Of a stretch of 64,000 nt of DNA, positions 1 to 12,914 are shown one piece after another. Where the stretch lies: NCBI GenBank assembly GCA_905250025.1, contig CAJNOJ010000058.1, positions 310,001 to 374,000 of the forward strand. Reading direction: 5' to 3'. A program made the position numbers and the translations under genes. Numbering within the stretch: position 1 is the stretch's first letter; each line of letters begins with the position of its first letter. The stretch is from Adineta ricciae (lineage: Eukaryota > Rotifera > Eurotatoria > Adinetida > Adinetidae). Below the pieces are notes generated by a model, which was not told the DNA's origin, ran no database searches, and saw nothing but the letters and a program-made list of their open reading frames with translations.

Positions 1-1770
1 ATACGTTTCAAGGTAAAAACAAGACATGCAGAGAAGAATGTACAATGGGTTAAATAATCAATAAATACATATAAGACCAATGTTAAACCAAGATATCGTG
101 TACATGACATAGGTGATAACAGTGATAGAACTAGATAAACAATTATTAGGATTAACGTTGTCGAAAGAAAATATGGCCGAGAAGATTTAATAATTAATGG
201 AAGAATTTTCTCGATATCAATTTTGGTCGCAACATTGTTTGATGAGACTGGTAAATGATCTTTAATGATTCGATGGTATTCGCCGCAAACAATCGAAATA
301 CGCATTGAATCGATAACTAGAAGAGAGAGCGAGAGGTTGAGACCGATGAAACATTTGTCTCAAAATACTTACTCGCAACAGCAAAAACAATCAGAGCCAT
401 AGGTTCAATAATTTGCAACTTGAACACTGCTAACAGACCGAAAGTAGCACCAGATGCTAAAGCTAAATTAATGACTCCACAGAGTGAGAGATATCCTACA
501 GATGTATGAGAATTGCCTTGAATACTGATGAAAAAGCCAACGAAAATAAAAAAAATTAAAAGCATGATGGTCATAAAGGGACCTTCATCGCGCGCTTGTT
601 TGCCAACAATATCAGATATTGCTGTCGATGTAGATGGTGAGATGTGTATTAATGACGAATGAAATTTTTCATTCAGATAACGAAGAACTTCGCGTTCCCA
701 TTGGAGCGCTAATGAACGCATTGCATCCGTAGAAATATTCAACGAATACCGAATACGAAACAAAGGAACATACGACACGACTTCGATAAATTGCGCTGGT
801 TTGGGTTCGGGAACTTTTTCACCTTCTTCCTCTTCTTCACCTTCTTCTTTTCCCTCCTCTTCGTCGACATAATCTTCTTCCGGTACTGTCGTGTTCAGTA
901 TTTTGTAATCTTTGCTGAATATAAATGATGAAAGTCCATTAGCTCCAGTGAGCGAATCGAAATAGATTCCACTTTTTATATGTGGTAAAAGTAATGCATC
1001 CTGACGAAATTTATCTGATAATAAGTAATTCCCATCGACTACACACGCATGGTTAATCACGGCGCATAATGCTGAAAAGTTGTATTGAAGTGAATTTTTA
1101 CTATCATTGATTCGAACCGATTGAATATAACGGTCGAGTATACGTATCTAAACAGAACAAATCATACATTTGATGAACTTGACTTTAGCCGTCTGATTTC
1201 GAAGACTCGTAGACCGAGAAAATCATTAATCACGGCCTGTCTCGAAAAAAGGGAATGTTGACATCTGCCAACATTTGTTCGTTTTGGAGAGGAAAGGAGA
1301 AGATTGATAGGATATCTGAGTGGAATACTAATGTGTTCTTTGCTTTTCGAAATTCTTGTCCTTACCTCTTCAATAATATCCTTATTTAACATGTTCGTTT
1401 CATTCATATGTCTGGAATTGTTTGAGAGTTTTCTCTTTATGATGATGTCCAATGCGGGATAAAGATCCATTTGTTGATGTGCACGAAAGCCTTTATCATT
1501 GCCGAAGATTTCGCTGATCCGCTGAGCATTCTGTTGTGCTTTACCACTCCGCACGATAAAGTCAGTTTGATCGAATTGACGGATTTGCACAAAGTAGAAA
1601 AAGCAAACTGTTAAACCCACAGTGACGACTAAACTTGCTAACAAAATCGGCTGTGTAAACCGTATTAAAATCTTCGAATAACCATTCCAAAATTGATCAC
1701 TTCGTTCTTGAATTCGATTCGAGCCCATTGAATAACGTTGATTATCTTTATTAGTAATACTAGTCGACAT
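1..1770 (-). CDS. Patched-family (PTCHD-like) membrane protein, 5' part; runs off the left edge
   Basis: Multi-TM protein of the Patched/NPC1/Dispatched (RND, sterol-sensing domain) family. Exons read on the minus strand are 1366-1770, 373-1147 and 1-316 (incomplete), with GTAAG-type donors and phases that agree. A first TM segment lies near residues 40-60. A long luminal loop follows, with an acidic run (EEEGKEEGEEEEEGEK), then the first sterol-sensing helices (a segment beginning GPFMTIMLLIFFIFVGF) and further TM helices in exon 3. Family members move or sense sterols/lipids or regulate Hedgehog signalling; which role applies here cannot be told. The remaining helices and the second RND half lie outside the window. 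The start at 1770 gives a short cytosolic N-terminus before the first TM, as usual for PTCHD proteins. The acidic loop insert is unusual. Confidence 0.85.
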
Positions 1771-2951
1771 CGAAATATTATTTCTAATCTACTCAGAAAT
1801 AAAAAACAAACGAAATAATAACATTCATAACAGCTGGATTTCACTCGTTTTATGTGCGCTTTTCTCTTCGATCTCCATTCTGATACACACGTGGTGGAAT
1901 GTGTAGGAGGCGTCTGACGAAAATATACCAACGAGAGATCCAGCGTTCGCTCGATCGGCTCGTTGCGAAACGTCATTCTAAATCTGTTCGATGAAGATAA
2001 GTCCCCCGGGTGTATACCTTCACATAAACACTTCAATACGACACATAACAAGAAAAGTCGTACGATGAAAAGAAAATAAAGAACACTCACTTCGTCGATC
2101 GTGTGCTAACAAATTCTTTTTTCTCTTCTCTCTCTCATTCTCGTGTTAAGTGCTTCTGATATCTTGTTTATCGATACATTTTTTTGACTATCATATCTAT
2201 CCTTTTAATAATGAGAGATTCGTGAAGACAAAAGATAACATTGTATATTCAACGACAAAATGTGCTACGAAACTGCAGTCGTAACCGATATGGTCATAAT
2301 GTGAGAGAAAAACACGGATTTTTCGTACACATTTACTAGTTGCGAGCTGTTTTTTCTTGGCACTGCATCACGAGAGTAATAATATCGAAATGACCAATCG
2401 AATGATGCTTTTCATAAAACCGTCTTTACCTCTCAAATCGACGCGACAAAAAGAACAGAAGAAGAAGCAAAAAAAAACTTAGGAATAATAGTATCGTACG
2501 AGGAAATATCACGCCATAGTCTGATGTTGTCTTTCTTTACATAGAAACACAAAAAAAAAAGAGAAAAACGTAATTCCAATAACCGATCCAAGGACGTATG
2601 ACCAAATCAAATAATATTCCTGCTTACCAATAAAACAAATGGGATCTGCTGATTTCTGTTTGAATACGTGAGTGTATTCCGTTGAAATGCGGTCACAAGG
2701 TCATCGATGTTTTCTTGCGAAGAACAAAACGACGAAGAAGAACAAGAAGGAGAAGGAAAAGAAAAATATCCACCAATAGATCATCACTAACAAAACAAAG
2801 CCGGCATCTCTCCACGATATTATTCATACGACCTTGAGTAATCGAGTCCTTTCATCCTCGTTTTTCCTACTGTTTTTTTTTTATTTATTTTATCTAAGTT
2901 TAAAAATAACGGGAAAATTTTTTTAAAAAAAATGAGAGAAAAGAGAAAAGT
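1771..2951. other. Intergenic, no gene seen
   Basis: AT-rich DNA between the start of the Patched-like gene and the stop of MTCH2, both minus. A 141-codon minus frame (1665-2090) overlaps the Patched first exon and shows no family features. The 1.2 kb presumably holds the Patched promoter and the MTCH2 3' UTR. A poly-T/poly-A stretch lies near 2870-2940. Confidence 0.5.
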
Positions 2952-4718
2952 CTAAACATTTGGTATGGGTGTACCCGGGGCGGGAACTCCGACGTTGCCA
3001 AAAACAGCACGATTGAAGAAGCTCGAACCACGTTTCAATTGTTCCTAAAAACTCGTCGATATTCAAAGAATTCTTTCGACTATTTTCAAAGACTTACAGT
3101 TTTGCCTAATTGTTTGTATGCATCTTGCCAATTAGCATAAGTTGGTGTAATTGGTAGCATACCAGCTCGCAGACCGCTTCGATTGATAGCTGTAACTGTT
3201 GTTACAACACTCAATGGATACGTTGCCGTTTGAGCAACGAACTAAAACAACAAAGATTAATTCTGATTTAATCGAGAAGTTGTATATGTTATTTTATTCG
3301 GATTTTCAATGTTGATTGTTATCAAAACAAATATTTAGCATTTTTTTTCTCGAGTCTGGATTTTTACGAGAACAATAGATTACATTCTTTCTCGCATCGC
3401 ATATTTCACTCGCCAGAGCAAAAGTATGTGTGAATTATACTGACGAAATGGCTGTTAGATGAAAAGGGAGGTGGGCGTTCAGAACTAATCAATAAATATG
3501 TTGTTATGCGAAATATTTGAACTTACAGCAGCCATGTATTCGTACAATGGAACCATTTCACTTTGTGAAGGTAATTGGGATTTAAGTAGATGAATAAGTA
3601 CATTGGATATGACGATTGTTGCAATTTCTAACAACCAACGTGGAATTAAGCCACTGTAGATACGAGTGAAAAGTGAGACGAGAGATTTGAAGAGAAAAAT
3701 ACTGACTTACACGAAAAATCCACCAATTCCTTGTCGATTGTAAATTTCTTGGATATTTTGAAAGATGTTGATCGACGAATATGCTGTTTCACGACCAATG
3801 AATTGTCCCATGCATCGAATGGCCATTACTAATCGATAAAGCTGAGAATATCCCGAGAAAATGTATTGCAGTCGAACAAACCTTGGAATGGATGCGAAAT
3901 CAAGATTCCCCACGACTGACAGCGTACTTCTCGTAAAGTCTTTTTGATACATTTATCCCATGTTGGTTTCACTTTATCGTTCGGTACAACAGGTTCAACT
4001 GGCCCAAGGAGCTGTTCATAAGAAAAAATGAAACGGACATACAATTCAACAGATATCTCTTTTATTTACTTCGTCAACCTTTGTTGTTGTATACCAACAG
4101 ACCATTTTTGATAGAACAGCACAACCAAATCCACGATATAGACCTGTAAAACCATCGATGTTGTAAATATACCTCACTAAAAACATCAAAGAGAATAGAT
4201 GATCGATCGGGTTGAGAAGAAGCACGAACAGTAGCGAAAAACATTCGGATAAAACAGAGCTTCTTTTCCAAGTAAAGTTTTCCCACGATATACAGGCAAC
4301 GGTTCATACCCCATCTAAACAAATAAACGAATCGAACTCGAAACTCTCACTCGAATTCACTTACCTGCATTAATGTTCGTGCATAAGCCATTGGATGGCC
4401 AAAAGCCTGTTGTAGAGCAGTGGCTTTCAAAACCGCAAACGTTGGATTAGCGGAGTTGAACGTTGACGTAAATCCACCGGTAGGTTGTTGTTGGACAGGT
4501 GTCCCAGCTGGTAAGGGCGTTTGAATTGGTGCTACAAGGCGTTCAGCAGAATGTAATAGCGACGAAGCCGATGGAAGAGAAACATGGCCTCTCGTTTGTA
4601 AATCATTCTCATCTGAGATTGATGAATCCTAGAAATTCTTTAAAGATATATTAAAATGAAGGGAAACCGAGTGTCGTACTGTTGGTTTGACAGTGGAAAC
4701 TGAAGGTGATGTAGCCAT
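2952..4718 (-). CDS. MTCH2: Mitochondrial carrier homologue 2-like protein (MTCH2)
   Basis: Nine exons join in phase: 4680-4718, 4365-4628, 4230-4314, 4070-4176, 3882-4011, 3711-3828, 3527-3653, 3098-3241 and 2952-3044, giving 368 residues. Diagnostic stretches include MGYEPLPVYRGKTLLGKEAL, AIRCMGQFIGRETAYSS, GGFFVGLIPR and ATYPLSVVTTVTAINRSGLR, which match the MTCH1/MTCH2 branch rather than metabolite-transporting SLC25 carriers. MTCH2 is an outer mitochondrial membrane protein that inserts tail-anchored proteins and takes part in BID-dependent apoptosis. The first ~90 residues are Ser/Pro/Thr-rich and probably disordered, longer than in MTCH2 and more like MTCH1. The start at 4718 opens a 13-codon first exon; no upstream in-frame ATG was preferred. 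The stop is a TAG at 2952. Confidence 0.93.
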
Positions 4719-5521
4719 TGTTTAGTAGTATGAAGAAGACTTGAAATGAAGAAGTCACAGATAAATTTGGAAGACTGGGCTTTCGTGTTCGCAATATGAT
4801 TGGCCAATGAATCGATCGCTTGTTTTACAAAATTGAAAGTTTGGAAGAATTCTAATTTTCTAAAGGTCTTCTCATTAAAATAGTTTGGTTTAATTAAGAA
4901 AAAACTTTTCCGGAGAAAATTTTTGTTTTCCATGCATTAGCGTCATCTGTGTACGTATTGAAATTATATTCAATACGATCACACTTTCTTTCTTTCTAGT
5001 CGAAAAACTTCATCCGTTTTTATGACATTCAGCATTATCTATACAAATATGTAATTGTGAGTTATTTTGTTCATTATTACTTGATGACACTTGACCTTTA
5101 TTGTGCACTTAGATTAATAAATATATTAGAACTTATTCTATATCGTTAAAAACGCGTGCGGTGAGTGCAAGGAGGTAATGCATACGACGTGATTGACACG
5201 TTCCAAAGACTGAAAATGTATTGGTGGGCAAAATCTTTTCAATTAGTCATTCTATAGGAAAATAAATGAAGCTGTCGGTCAACCGTGAGTATATTACGTT
5301 CTTCTTATTCAACAAAGGATTTCCCCGAGTAGTTCAACATTTCCCGTCTTTGTCAATACTTATTATTGAATAAAAAAGCAAGACAAAAAGAAAATATTTT
5401 TCTTTTAGATTTCCATCGGGAGTCTGAAAATAATTGAACCTAAACTAAAACGCTCCTTCGCTCCGCTTCGCCTTAAGTACACGTACCAAAACAAACAAAG
5501 AGAACAGGTAAAGTTTCCCAA
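4719..5521. other. Intergenic, no gene seen
   Basis: Upstream of MTCH2. An open stretch at 5409-5507 ends in a plausible GT donor, but I could not join it in phase to any ATG. Nothing else is recognisable. Confidence 0.4.
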
Positions 5522-5761
5522 ATGAAAATCAAATTAATCAAGTTATTAGACCAAGTAAATTTCCCTCGAGAAACTCGACTGTATCCAACAAATGTACAGC
5601 CGAACAAATTACAAATCAAAAGCAAGAATGAACGTTCCTATGATGATGGTTATAATTTAGTTGGCGCACCAATGCGAGCATGCTCGGCAGGCCGGCTCAT
5701 GCGATTTGTTCCAGAACATTCGATGCATCGAGGTAAATCAATCACTCAGAAATTCTATTAA
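5522..5761 (+). CDS. Small ORF, uncertain
   Basis: A 79-codon ATG-to-stop frame with balanced composition. The C-terminal half (a stretch beginning GAPMRACSAGRLM, then FVPEHSMHR) looks more protein-like than the surrounding DNA. I recognise no family. A possible acceptor (TTATTAG at about 5548-5554) lies inside the 5' part, so the frame could instead be the last exon of a longer gene. It sits alone between MTCH2 (minus) and a long sparse region. It could equally be chance. Confidence 0.25.
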   Translation: MKIKLIKLLDQVNFPRETRLYPTNVQPNKLQIKSKNERSYDDGYNLVGAPMRACSAGRLMRFVPEHSMHRGKSITQKFY

Positions 5762-8700
5762 ACCTTCGTGATTAATTTATATCACTTCCGATGAAAATCT
5801 TGTTTACATCTATCATGATTTTCTATGGGCCGACTTTAAAGTGGATCAGCTTTTTTCCATACCTACGCGAGATTAGGCATACTTACTTCTAATCGCCACT
5901 CGATCGAGCATATGAATCGATTTTCGATATTAATAAGACCATTTCATAAGCGTCAATGTATCCGATGTTTCTTGAAGAGTTTTCCTTTACTCAAGTAAGA
6001 CATTTTGAACACTATCGTCAATTTATTTTTCGCATGTCTCGATATGATACTTTTCCAATCGCGATATTTTCATGAGAAGATTCTAGGTAAATACGATCTG
6101 TCGCGTAGAGTATAATGGATCAACAGTAGGGGAAATATAACCCTCGAAGCCATTCATGACATAACCGAAGTCAAACAAAGAACTAGATGGAAGCGGATGT
6201 AAGTTAAAATTAGCTAAGGATATCATATGTAGTTCACATAGTAATAAATAATTCAAGTCCTGGCTATTCAAACACATAGTGCGAATAGGTATTGTACTTA
6301 GGCTATAGTTAGTTCACTTTCTTTGCACAAAAGCTTTTTCCGTCTGATTCACAAAATACTATTTCTATACATCGACTAATCCGGAATTCTTGCGAGTGTA
6401 AATCATTCGTGCTCATAATATTTAGATCGGAGCTTTCCTTTTTCATTAGAATTTATTATATAAATACTTAGGAAAAGAAAAGAAGAACTTCTGCTTTGTA
6501 ACTAAATATTTCATCGAGAAGAACTCCATCTTTGCTAAACATAATACTCACTTTATCAAATATTCCAAATGCATTTCAAAATTCTGTATGCAAGTGTTGA
6601 TAGTTTTCCACAATAGATCGCTGACATGAGGAGTTCGTCTTGTTAACATATCATGATGAACTATTCTTTCTTTTAGAGAACTTCCATTAGGAGCAAGTTC
6701 ATTGTAAAGTATCCTCTTGCAATTTATTTCATCTCGTAGCCATTAATCGATTAGAGAGGAAATGCATATGTACTCGAAATATATTTGAAATTTTGTTCAA
6801 AACATCTTCATGAGACATGAATGCAAATAGTTTTCTTCGTAAATTAGTTTTATTATTAAACTAGGAAGCATTGGTTGATCGTGTCATTGATGCAATTGAT
6901 GTATTTTCGATTTCACTCATGGAAGAGTAATGCATTTACACAGATAATGCTATTGACAGTTAAAATCTCAAGAGAAAGAAGATTGCACATATCGTTATTA
7001 TTTTCTACGAAAACTTTTCGCTGTGTCTGTATCTTTCCAGTCGTTTCATCACGGAATGGCCTAGTTTTAACGAGAATTGTTAAATTTAAACCAATCTGAT
7101 GTGATAAGTTTAGCTTCATTAGTCGCGAAGGACTTGTCTTAGATTAAATCGACCTGTTTAACCTGCTGTTACTCTTTATAGCTACGAACAAAATTCTATG
7201 CTTGTCAATTTTAGCATCGTATGATAATTAGAGTACGATTAAGAAACTTGTGATAGATCAGATGTCATTCTTGTAATGAGAAACGCTGTAGCTATAAAAG
7301 GGAAATATTCTGATGGAAAAAGCCGTTTTTATTTAGTAACACGATTATGATAGATTGTTGAGATAACTAGTTGGATTTTTTTTCCAATGATAAAACTCGT
7401 GTTCCTCTTTGTGTGCCAACAAATGACTAGTTCAACCGGCGTTGTTCGAAAAGTCTTTTCTCTTCTGAACAGAAGAGGAAAAGAATACAACAAAGGAAAG
7501 TTCTATTGTCTCGGCAAACCATAGACTTCTTGCGTGCATGAGGAAGAAAATGTATTTGCTGTTGTTGTCACATCAGGCGTTGTATTATTCTTTTCATAAA
7601 GGACTGTTTTAGTTCAATGTAGCTGCCATCCATCGGGTCGTTGTGCACTTCACATTCTAATTAAGCCGTATTATATTTTTTGTAAGAAGATCTATCTGTT
7701 TTTCCGATGAAAGAAATCTCCTTCTGTTATCACTTCGTTTACGTTGTTTTGTTTATACATGCAGAGTTTTTCTTCTATTGAGTAGATTCGATTATTATTT
7801 GTTGGCATATTCTCCTTCTGTACGACATTCTGTAAGTAATAACTCCGTTGTCTTATTGCGATTAGGATAAAAATATATTCACTAATATATCTTGGTTTTC
7901 ATCTTGCCTATTGATGATCAGATATTCATCAAAGAAAATGACTTTTTTTAGTAAACATGCGTGATTCTTCCTTTTTCTTTCTTAGCTTGGTTAAAGTATG
8001 ATTGATTGGTCAATAGTTGACATGTAGAAAGCATTGTTAATAAGTTATATGTGGTGCTATTTGCCTCCGCTTTTTAATATCCATTTCATTAGATTTCGAT
8101 GTGTTCGTCTATTCCATCAACTAACAAAAATCCTACTTGAAATCTACCAGGAGTAGTACTCGAAAGCATATTAAACTTGTTAAACAAAGGAACATGGACG
8201 CCATATTAATAATAATCAAATTGTAAGTCGTTGTCAGCATACCCGAAGAATAAAAGCACGTAGCTGATCAAATAGTCTTCAGATACATACGATACGCACA
8301 ATATAAACACGTGCAAACGTAGTTTGCCTTTTCTGTCGTTCTTTCGCCGTTTTTTGTGATCGTATCATATCGATGAAAATGTAAGAAATTAGAATGTCGA
8401 CAGCTTTTTGCTTTGTAATATATCATAATTTCTTTTTCTTTTCAACGTATTATGTTTTCTCGTTACAATACATTGGATACATAGACGATCGGTGATGGCT
8501 TGCGTATTTTCGTGACAATGGAGATGTAATCAAGGTGGAAATCAAACTCTGTCTGGTTAGTACTTATAAATTAATAAATTCGACTTGTCTGGCTAAATTT
8601 GGCCAAATTACAAGATTTTCAGCTGAGAATCATGATGAAAGAGTTGCATGAGAAATATTTCTTCTTCTTTTCTTTTTCTTTTTTTTCCAGAGAGAACTTT

Positions 8701-9276
8701 GTTCATATTGATGATACGACAAGTGTGTTCTACTGTGAGTGTTCCACACTAGTTTTTCTTCTTCGAGAGATACCATGTCTGTTTTAATAAAAAAGAAAGA
8801 AAAAAAAACCAGAGAAACCATCTATATGACTTGATCGACCTTTAGTTGATAAGTGCCAGTGTGCGATATGCCATCTTCAGACACCAGAAAAACTTTGTTT
8901 CTTTTCAAAATGCATTTATTAACAGAAAGCAAGACGTTTTATCATGCATTTCATTAGCATAGAAGTATCGAGATTATATATTCGTCGATAGGAAATTATG
9001 GTAATTTAAACAAGTACACGACTGACAGATAAGACGTGCACCTTTAATCTATACTCATCAACAGCCTGAAGAAATCTTCGTATAAAAAAGAGAATGAGCG
9101 ACAAATTTCTTTTCGTATTTATCTATCTTTTGACAAGAGTAATAAGACGTGAAAGTGTTTGTCTGCAACACTATTATAAACACGCTAATCTATCACACTT
9201 CATCTCCATTCTCATCTTATTATTTTAGATAGTAGTTTCCTATAATGAATAGATAGTTAAATCACAAACGCTCCAG
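5762..9276. other. 3.5-kb sparse region upstream of a GPCR, no coding gene seen
   Basis: AT-rich, with only short frames on both strands and none with domain features. A strong polypyrimidine tract followed by AG lies at about 8657-8691, like a 3' splice site. It could mark a non-coding 5' exon of the GPCR at 9277 or a non-coding RNA; this is inference only. Confidence 0.4.
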
Positions 9277-10494
9277 ATGAATTCAACGTATAATATACTA
9301 TGTAACACATCACTGGATGGCGCAACTTTTGTCGATCCTGCTCCACCTATTCCTCCACCGTACCTTCAAGGAACTGCTGCTATCGTCTACACTCTACTAA
9401 GTCTTCTGACTTTTGGCGGCAACGCTCTCGTTTGTCTGGTGGTATTTCATTTCATGGGCATGACAACAGTAACGAACTTGTTTATAGCTAATCTTGCAGT
9501 TACAGATCTCTTTGTTGGTTTGCTTTGTATCCCGATCGTTCTCATTTCCGATTACCTCTTATCCGACTGGCCATTCGGATTATTTATGTGTAAATTTACG
9601 TCTGTCGCACAATCAGTCTTCGTTGTTTGTACTGTATATACACTGATCGCCATGTCAGTTGATCGTTATATAGCTATCGTTTATCCATTAAAACAGAAAT
9701 TAACGCGTAGACAATGTCGAATATTGATCGCTATGCTATGGGTGTTCTCAATTCTGTTTAGTTCGCCGATATTTTTCGAGATGCATATTAGTTACATATG
9801 TTATCATCGTGATGACAATCGTTTTAAAGTAGATACTCAAACTGTTTGTCAAACGAATGGTTTGAATCCATCGATTCAAACCGTTTATAATGTTGCAACG
9901 TTAACGGTAATTTATTTGATACCTTTATTTGTTTTGACAATAATTTACATAAGTCTTGGCTGGCAGCTGAAGCGAAGTCAATTACCCGGTGAAGCACACG
10001 TCGAACGTGATGCTCGAGTGAAAAAATCCAAGCAGAAAGTCACGAAAATGTGTTTTATTGTTGTGATTATGTTCGGCGTATGTTGGTTTCCCATGCAATT
10101 ATATATAAATATATTACGTCCGTATCTCGATCAAATATTTGACCAGAAATATGTTCCACACTTTTACTTCGCCTTTCATCTAATGGCTATGAGTAACTCC
10201 TGTGTCAATCCGTTCATATACGGTGTCATGTCATCAAAATTTCGTGCCGGATATTTGCATTATTGGCGATGTTGCACCACTTGTTGTGGTTTAGTTAACG
10301 ATCGCCTACGAAAGAAGCAAAGTATGCAACAAAGCATACATTCAAACGCATCACTTCGACACGAAAAACATGCGATGTATGAATTGAGTGTGACGGTTAA
10401 TGAACATACATATGGTGATCCTCTCAGCTCAGTGTCCGTCCCACAAATGGTTCCGTTGATAACATCCCACAATGCAGTGCCTACATACGTTTAG
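9277..10494 (+). CDS. Rhodopsin-family neuropeptide GPCR (NPY/RFamide-like), intronless
   Basis: A 405-residue seven-TM receptor in one exon. The N-terminus has an N-glycosylation site (NST) near residue 2. TM1 carries GGNALVCLVV, TM2 NLFIANLAVTDLFVGLLCIP, TM3 ends MSVDRYIAIVYPL (DRY motif), TM6 carries FGVCWFPMQLY and TM7 NSCVNPFIYG (NPxxY-type). Conserved Cys residues occur at the TM3 start (FMCKF) and in ECL2. The TM2, post-DRY and TM6 motifs are typical of the NPY/NPF/RFamide/SIFamide group, so a peptide ligand and Gi/Gq coupling are likely, but the ligand cannot be named. A Cys cluster after TM7 (WRCCTTCCG) probably marks palmitoylation and helix 8. The lack of introns contrasts with most neighbours. 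An AATAAA lies near 10821. Confidence 0.92.
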   Translation: MNSTYNILCNTSLDGATFVDPAPPIPPPYLQGTAAIVYTLLSLLTFGGNALVCLVVFHFMGMTTVTNLFIANLAVTDLFVGLLCIPIVLISDYLLSDWPFGLFMCKFTSVAQSVFVVCTVYTLIAMSVDRYIAIVYPLKQKLTRRQCRILIAMLWVFSILFSSPIFFEMHISYICYHRDDNRFKVDTQTVCQTNGLNPSIQTVYNVATLTVIYLIPLFVLTIIYISLGWQLKRSQLPGEAHVERDARVKKSKQKVTKMCFIVVIMFGVCWFPMQLYINILRPYLDQIFDQKYVPHFYFAFHLMAMSNSCVNPFIYGVMSSKFRAGYLHYWRCCTTCCGLVNDRLRKKQSMQQSIHSNASLRHEKHAMYELSVTVNEHTYGDPLSSVSVPQMVPLITSHNAVPTYV

Positions 10495-12435
10495 ATCTGT
10501 TTTTATCTATGTATTTATTGTTCGTGTAGCCGTGTTTTAAATATATAAATATTAGTCTGCACACAAAGAAAAACACAGAGGCAAAAATACTGATCAATTT
10601 ATAATTATCTCAATCAAGTGCATGTTTACTTGTAAGACAGAAGTCAATATTGTGATGACTCGTTTATACCGGAAGAGAGCAGAGTGTTCTCTAGCAGAAA
10701 TTCATATTTACATCAGAATGACTTGAAACAACGGAAGGATCACTCTCGGCGAGATTTTTCGATTAAATTTGTATTATAAGTTCATTTCGAACACTTCGTA
10801 AAAGCTACTTTCATTTCTTCAATAAATCATTTCAAAATTCAACTGTTTGCTCAGTTATATAACATGAAAAAAAGCTTATGATGAGTAGCGAATCAGTAGA
10901 AAAAAATATCCTTTGAAAAACCATTGTCAACGAATGTATTTTATTAACTCAGTGCATTAATATTATCTCACTTGAATGCTTAAGTATACCACTTCTTTGA
11001 AATGTTGAATGAGTTTAACTAGGATGATCTTCGACATCAAAATGAATGGATTTCTTTTTTAACAGCGTGTTTCAGTGCATTACATTAGATTTGCTCGAGT
11101 ATGGTCATTTTTTCGATTGACTTGAATACTATGCTAATGACTTTGTTGAAATAATGCAAGGAAATATAGAAAGACGTATTTCTGTTTAATTAGCATTCTT
11201 GTCTTTAAAAGAGAACATTCATTATTTATTCCATTGCATATCACAATCATTGACGAAATTCTAACGATGAAAGAGATCTTTTTTTCTATTCAAGAGAACA
11301 AAACAAACAAACTAGACGCATCGATCATTCGCATTTGTCCTATTTTTCAATTGAAATCACACAAATACGAATTTGGCACAAATGTGATTGTCTGCTCACA
11401 TTTCCCTAACGAAAACGTCAGATGCATAAGCATTTCGTGCACTGATGACTAAACAAAAAAATATATATGAAAACATGGCTAAGCTGCTTAGTTATATGTC
11501 TCATATAGCCAGAAAACATGCTTTTGACATTTTTAATGAATGGAAAAATAATTCCAAAGACGGAAATTATCTTTGAAAAGACAAATCATTCCGCTAATTT
11601 TAAATCAACCTATATTATCCTAGTCATAAAATAGCACTTAGAATGATACGCACGCAATGTTGCAACTGATTTCCGTACTATATGCATATTCCGTAGATGC
11701 ACTGAGGGTGCTATCATTAACGAGGAAATCTAGTCAAACGAATCCATACTCACATTAGTATGAAATGTCCTTGACACGATTTGTCAAAGACAAAGGATGG
11801 TTTCTGTTTGAAAATTGATATTTTGAATCGTTAATGACAAAAATACTCTAATGAATTCTTCAAGGATTACCCGGTGTTTTATTATCCGATTACTATTTGT
11901 ATAGTACAAACACGTTTTCCACAACATCCGATTAATTTATTGAGCAACTAACGTCCTCGATGTTCTGACTAGCGATTCAGCAGAAAGAAATGATCGACTT
12001 TCTACTTAAATATTCTCAATACGTGTCTGCAGCTTGACATGTTCACGCAGTACATCGAAAATAGACTTTCTATTAACTATATCCTACTTAGAATTAATCT
12101 GACATATGCAGACGTCATTGATCGTCTCTCTCAGTTTCATCAGTGGCCAACGGTAGTGTAGTCAAAATACTTTTCGGACATAGTTTTGTTTATCGGGAAT
12201 TTCTCGAAAACAAACATAAGCCGTGAATGTATGCAAATCATGTGCGAATGAAACTAAAAATAATAATTACATCACTTCTTTCATAAAGGTCAACATGCCC
12301 TCTGTCGATTGGCATATCTTCGTATCTAAACAATGATTTCCAAGTGCTCTTATTCCTTCTTTTTCACTACTGTAAAATTTATTGGAATAATAAAGATAAG
12401 CAATATCGCTTTCTGTCTCTCAAGTACCAAAACCG
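10495..12435. other. 1.9-kb gap, no gene seen
   Basis: AT-rich. It contains the probable 3' UTR and polyadenylation signal of the GPCR (near 10821). Short frames only, none convincing. Confidence 0.4.
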
Positions 12436-12914
12436 TTAATTAATACCACGGTTAGTCAATTCATTTGATATTTGTAAAGCAACACAAAAAGGACAACAGG
12501 ATGTCGCCATATAATCACCACATGAATCACCCTAATTGACAATTTCAGTTACACTTTTATTCTAATAATTCTATCCTATAGAACTTACTTCAATTCGTAA
12601 AACCGATCGTACTTTCATACGATACACGCCAAGTACATTTGGCACACAACAACATGAAACCTTCGATTCACCAATTCGATCTGCCAACGTTCCAAGAAAA
12701 CAACAGAAGCACCAATATGCATAACAACCTAATAAGTATAAACCGAAAGTAGATCCATCGATCATATCAATCAAATATGTCCGATTTTACATTCCGAAAC
12801 GTTATCACAACAACTGAATAAATCAGCTGACCATTCACTAGTTGCTTGCTGAAACGGATTGCCAGTTGTTGGTTGATTGGTGATATAAGTAGTTCGTTGA
12901 TTCGAATGCGCCAT
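12436..12914 (-). pseudogene. PLAC8/cornifelin-family gene with internal frame disruption
   Basis: The PLAC8 domain is evident: a block with IDGSTFGLYLLGCYAY, then CCVPNVLGVYRMKVRS, then after an intron (donor GTAAGT after 12589, next exon 12436-12531) GDSCGDYMATSCCPFCVALQ and an intact stop. Upstream in another frame, an ATG at 12914 opens a typical PLAC8 N-terminus (a stretch including SEWSADLFSCCDNVSEC) that runs into a TGA at about 12766. No AG acceptor lies between the two halves, so a tiny intron cannot reconcile them. The Cys-Pro-Cys block that normally joins them is missing. The simplest reading is a small out-of-frame deletion near 12760-12785, or an assembly error there. A 92-residue product starting at the internal ATG would lack the N-terminal Cys motif. 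PLAC8 proteins act at membranes, for example in metal or cell-size control. Confidence 0.7.

Noticed and set aside
1665..2090. 141-codon minus ORF
   Set aside because: Overlaps the Patched-like first exon in another frame, has no domain and extends into the promoter region.
12766..12790. Tiny intron joining the two PLAC8 halves
   Set aside because: The segment after the GTAAAA donor-like site has no AG before the conserved IDGSTFG block.
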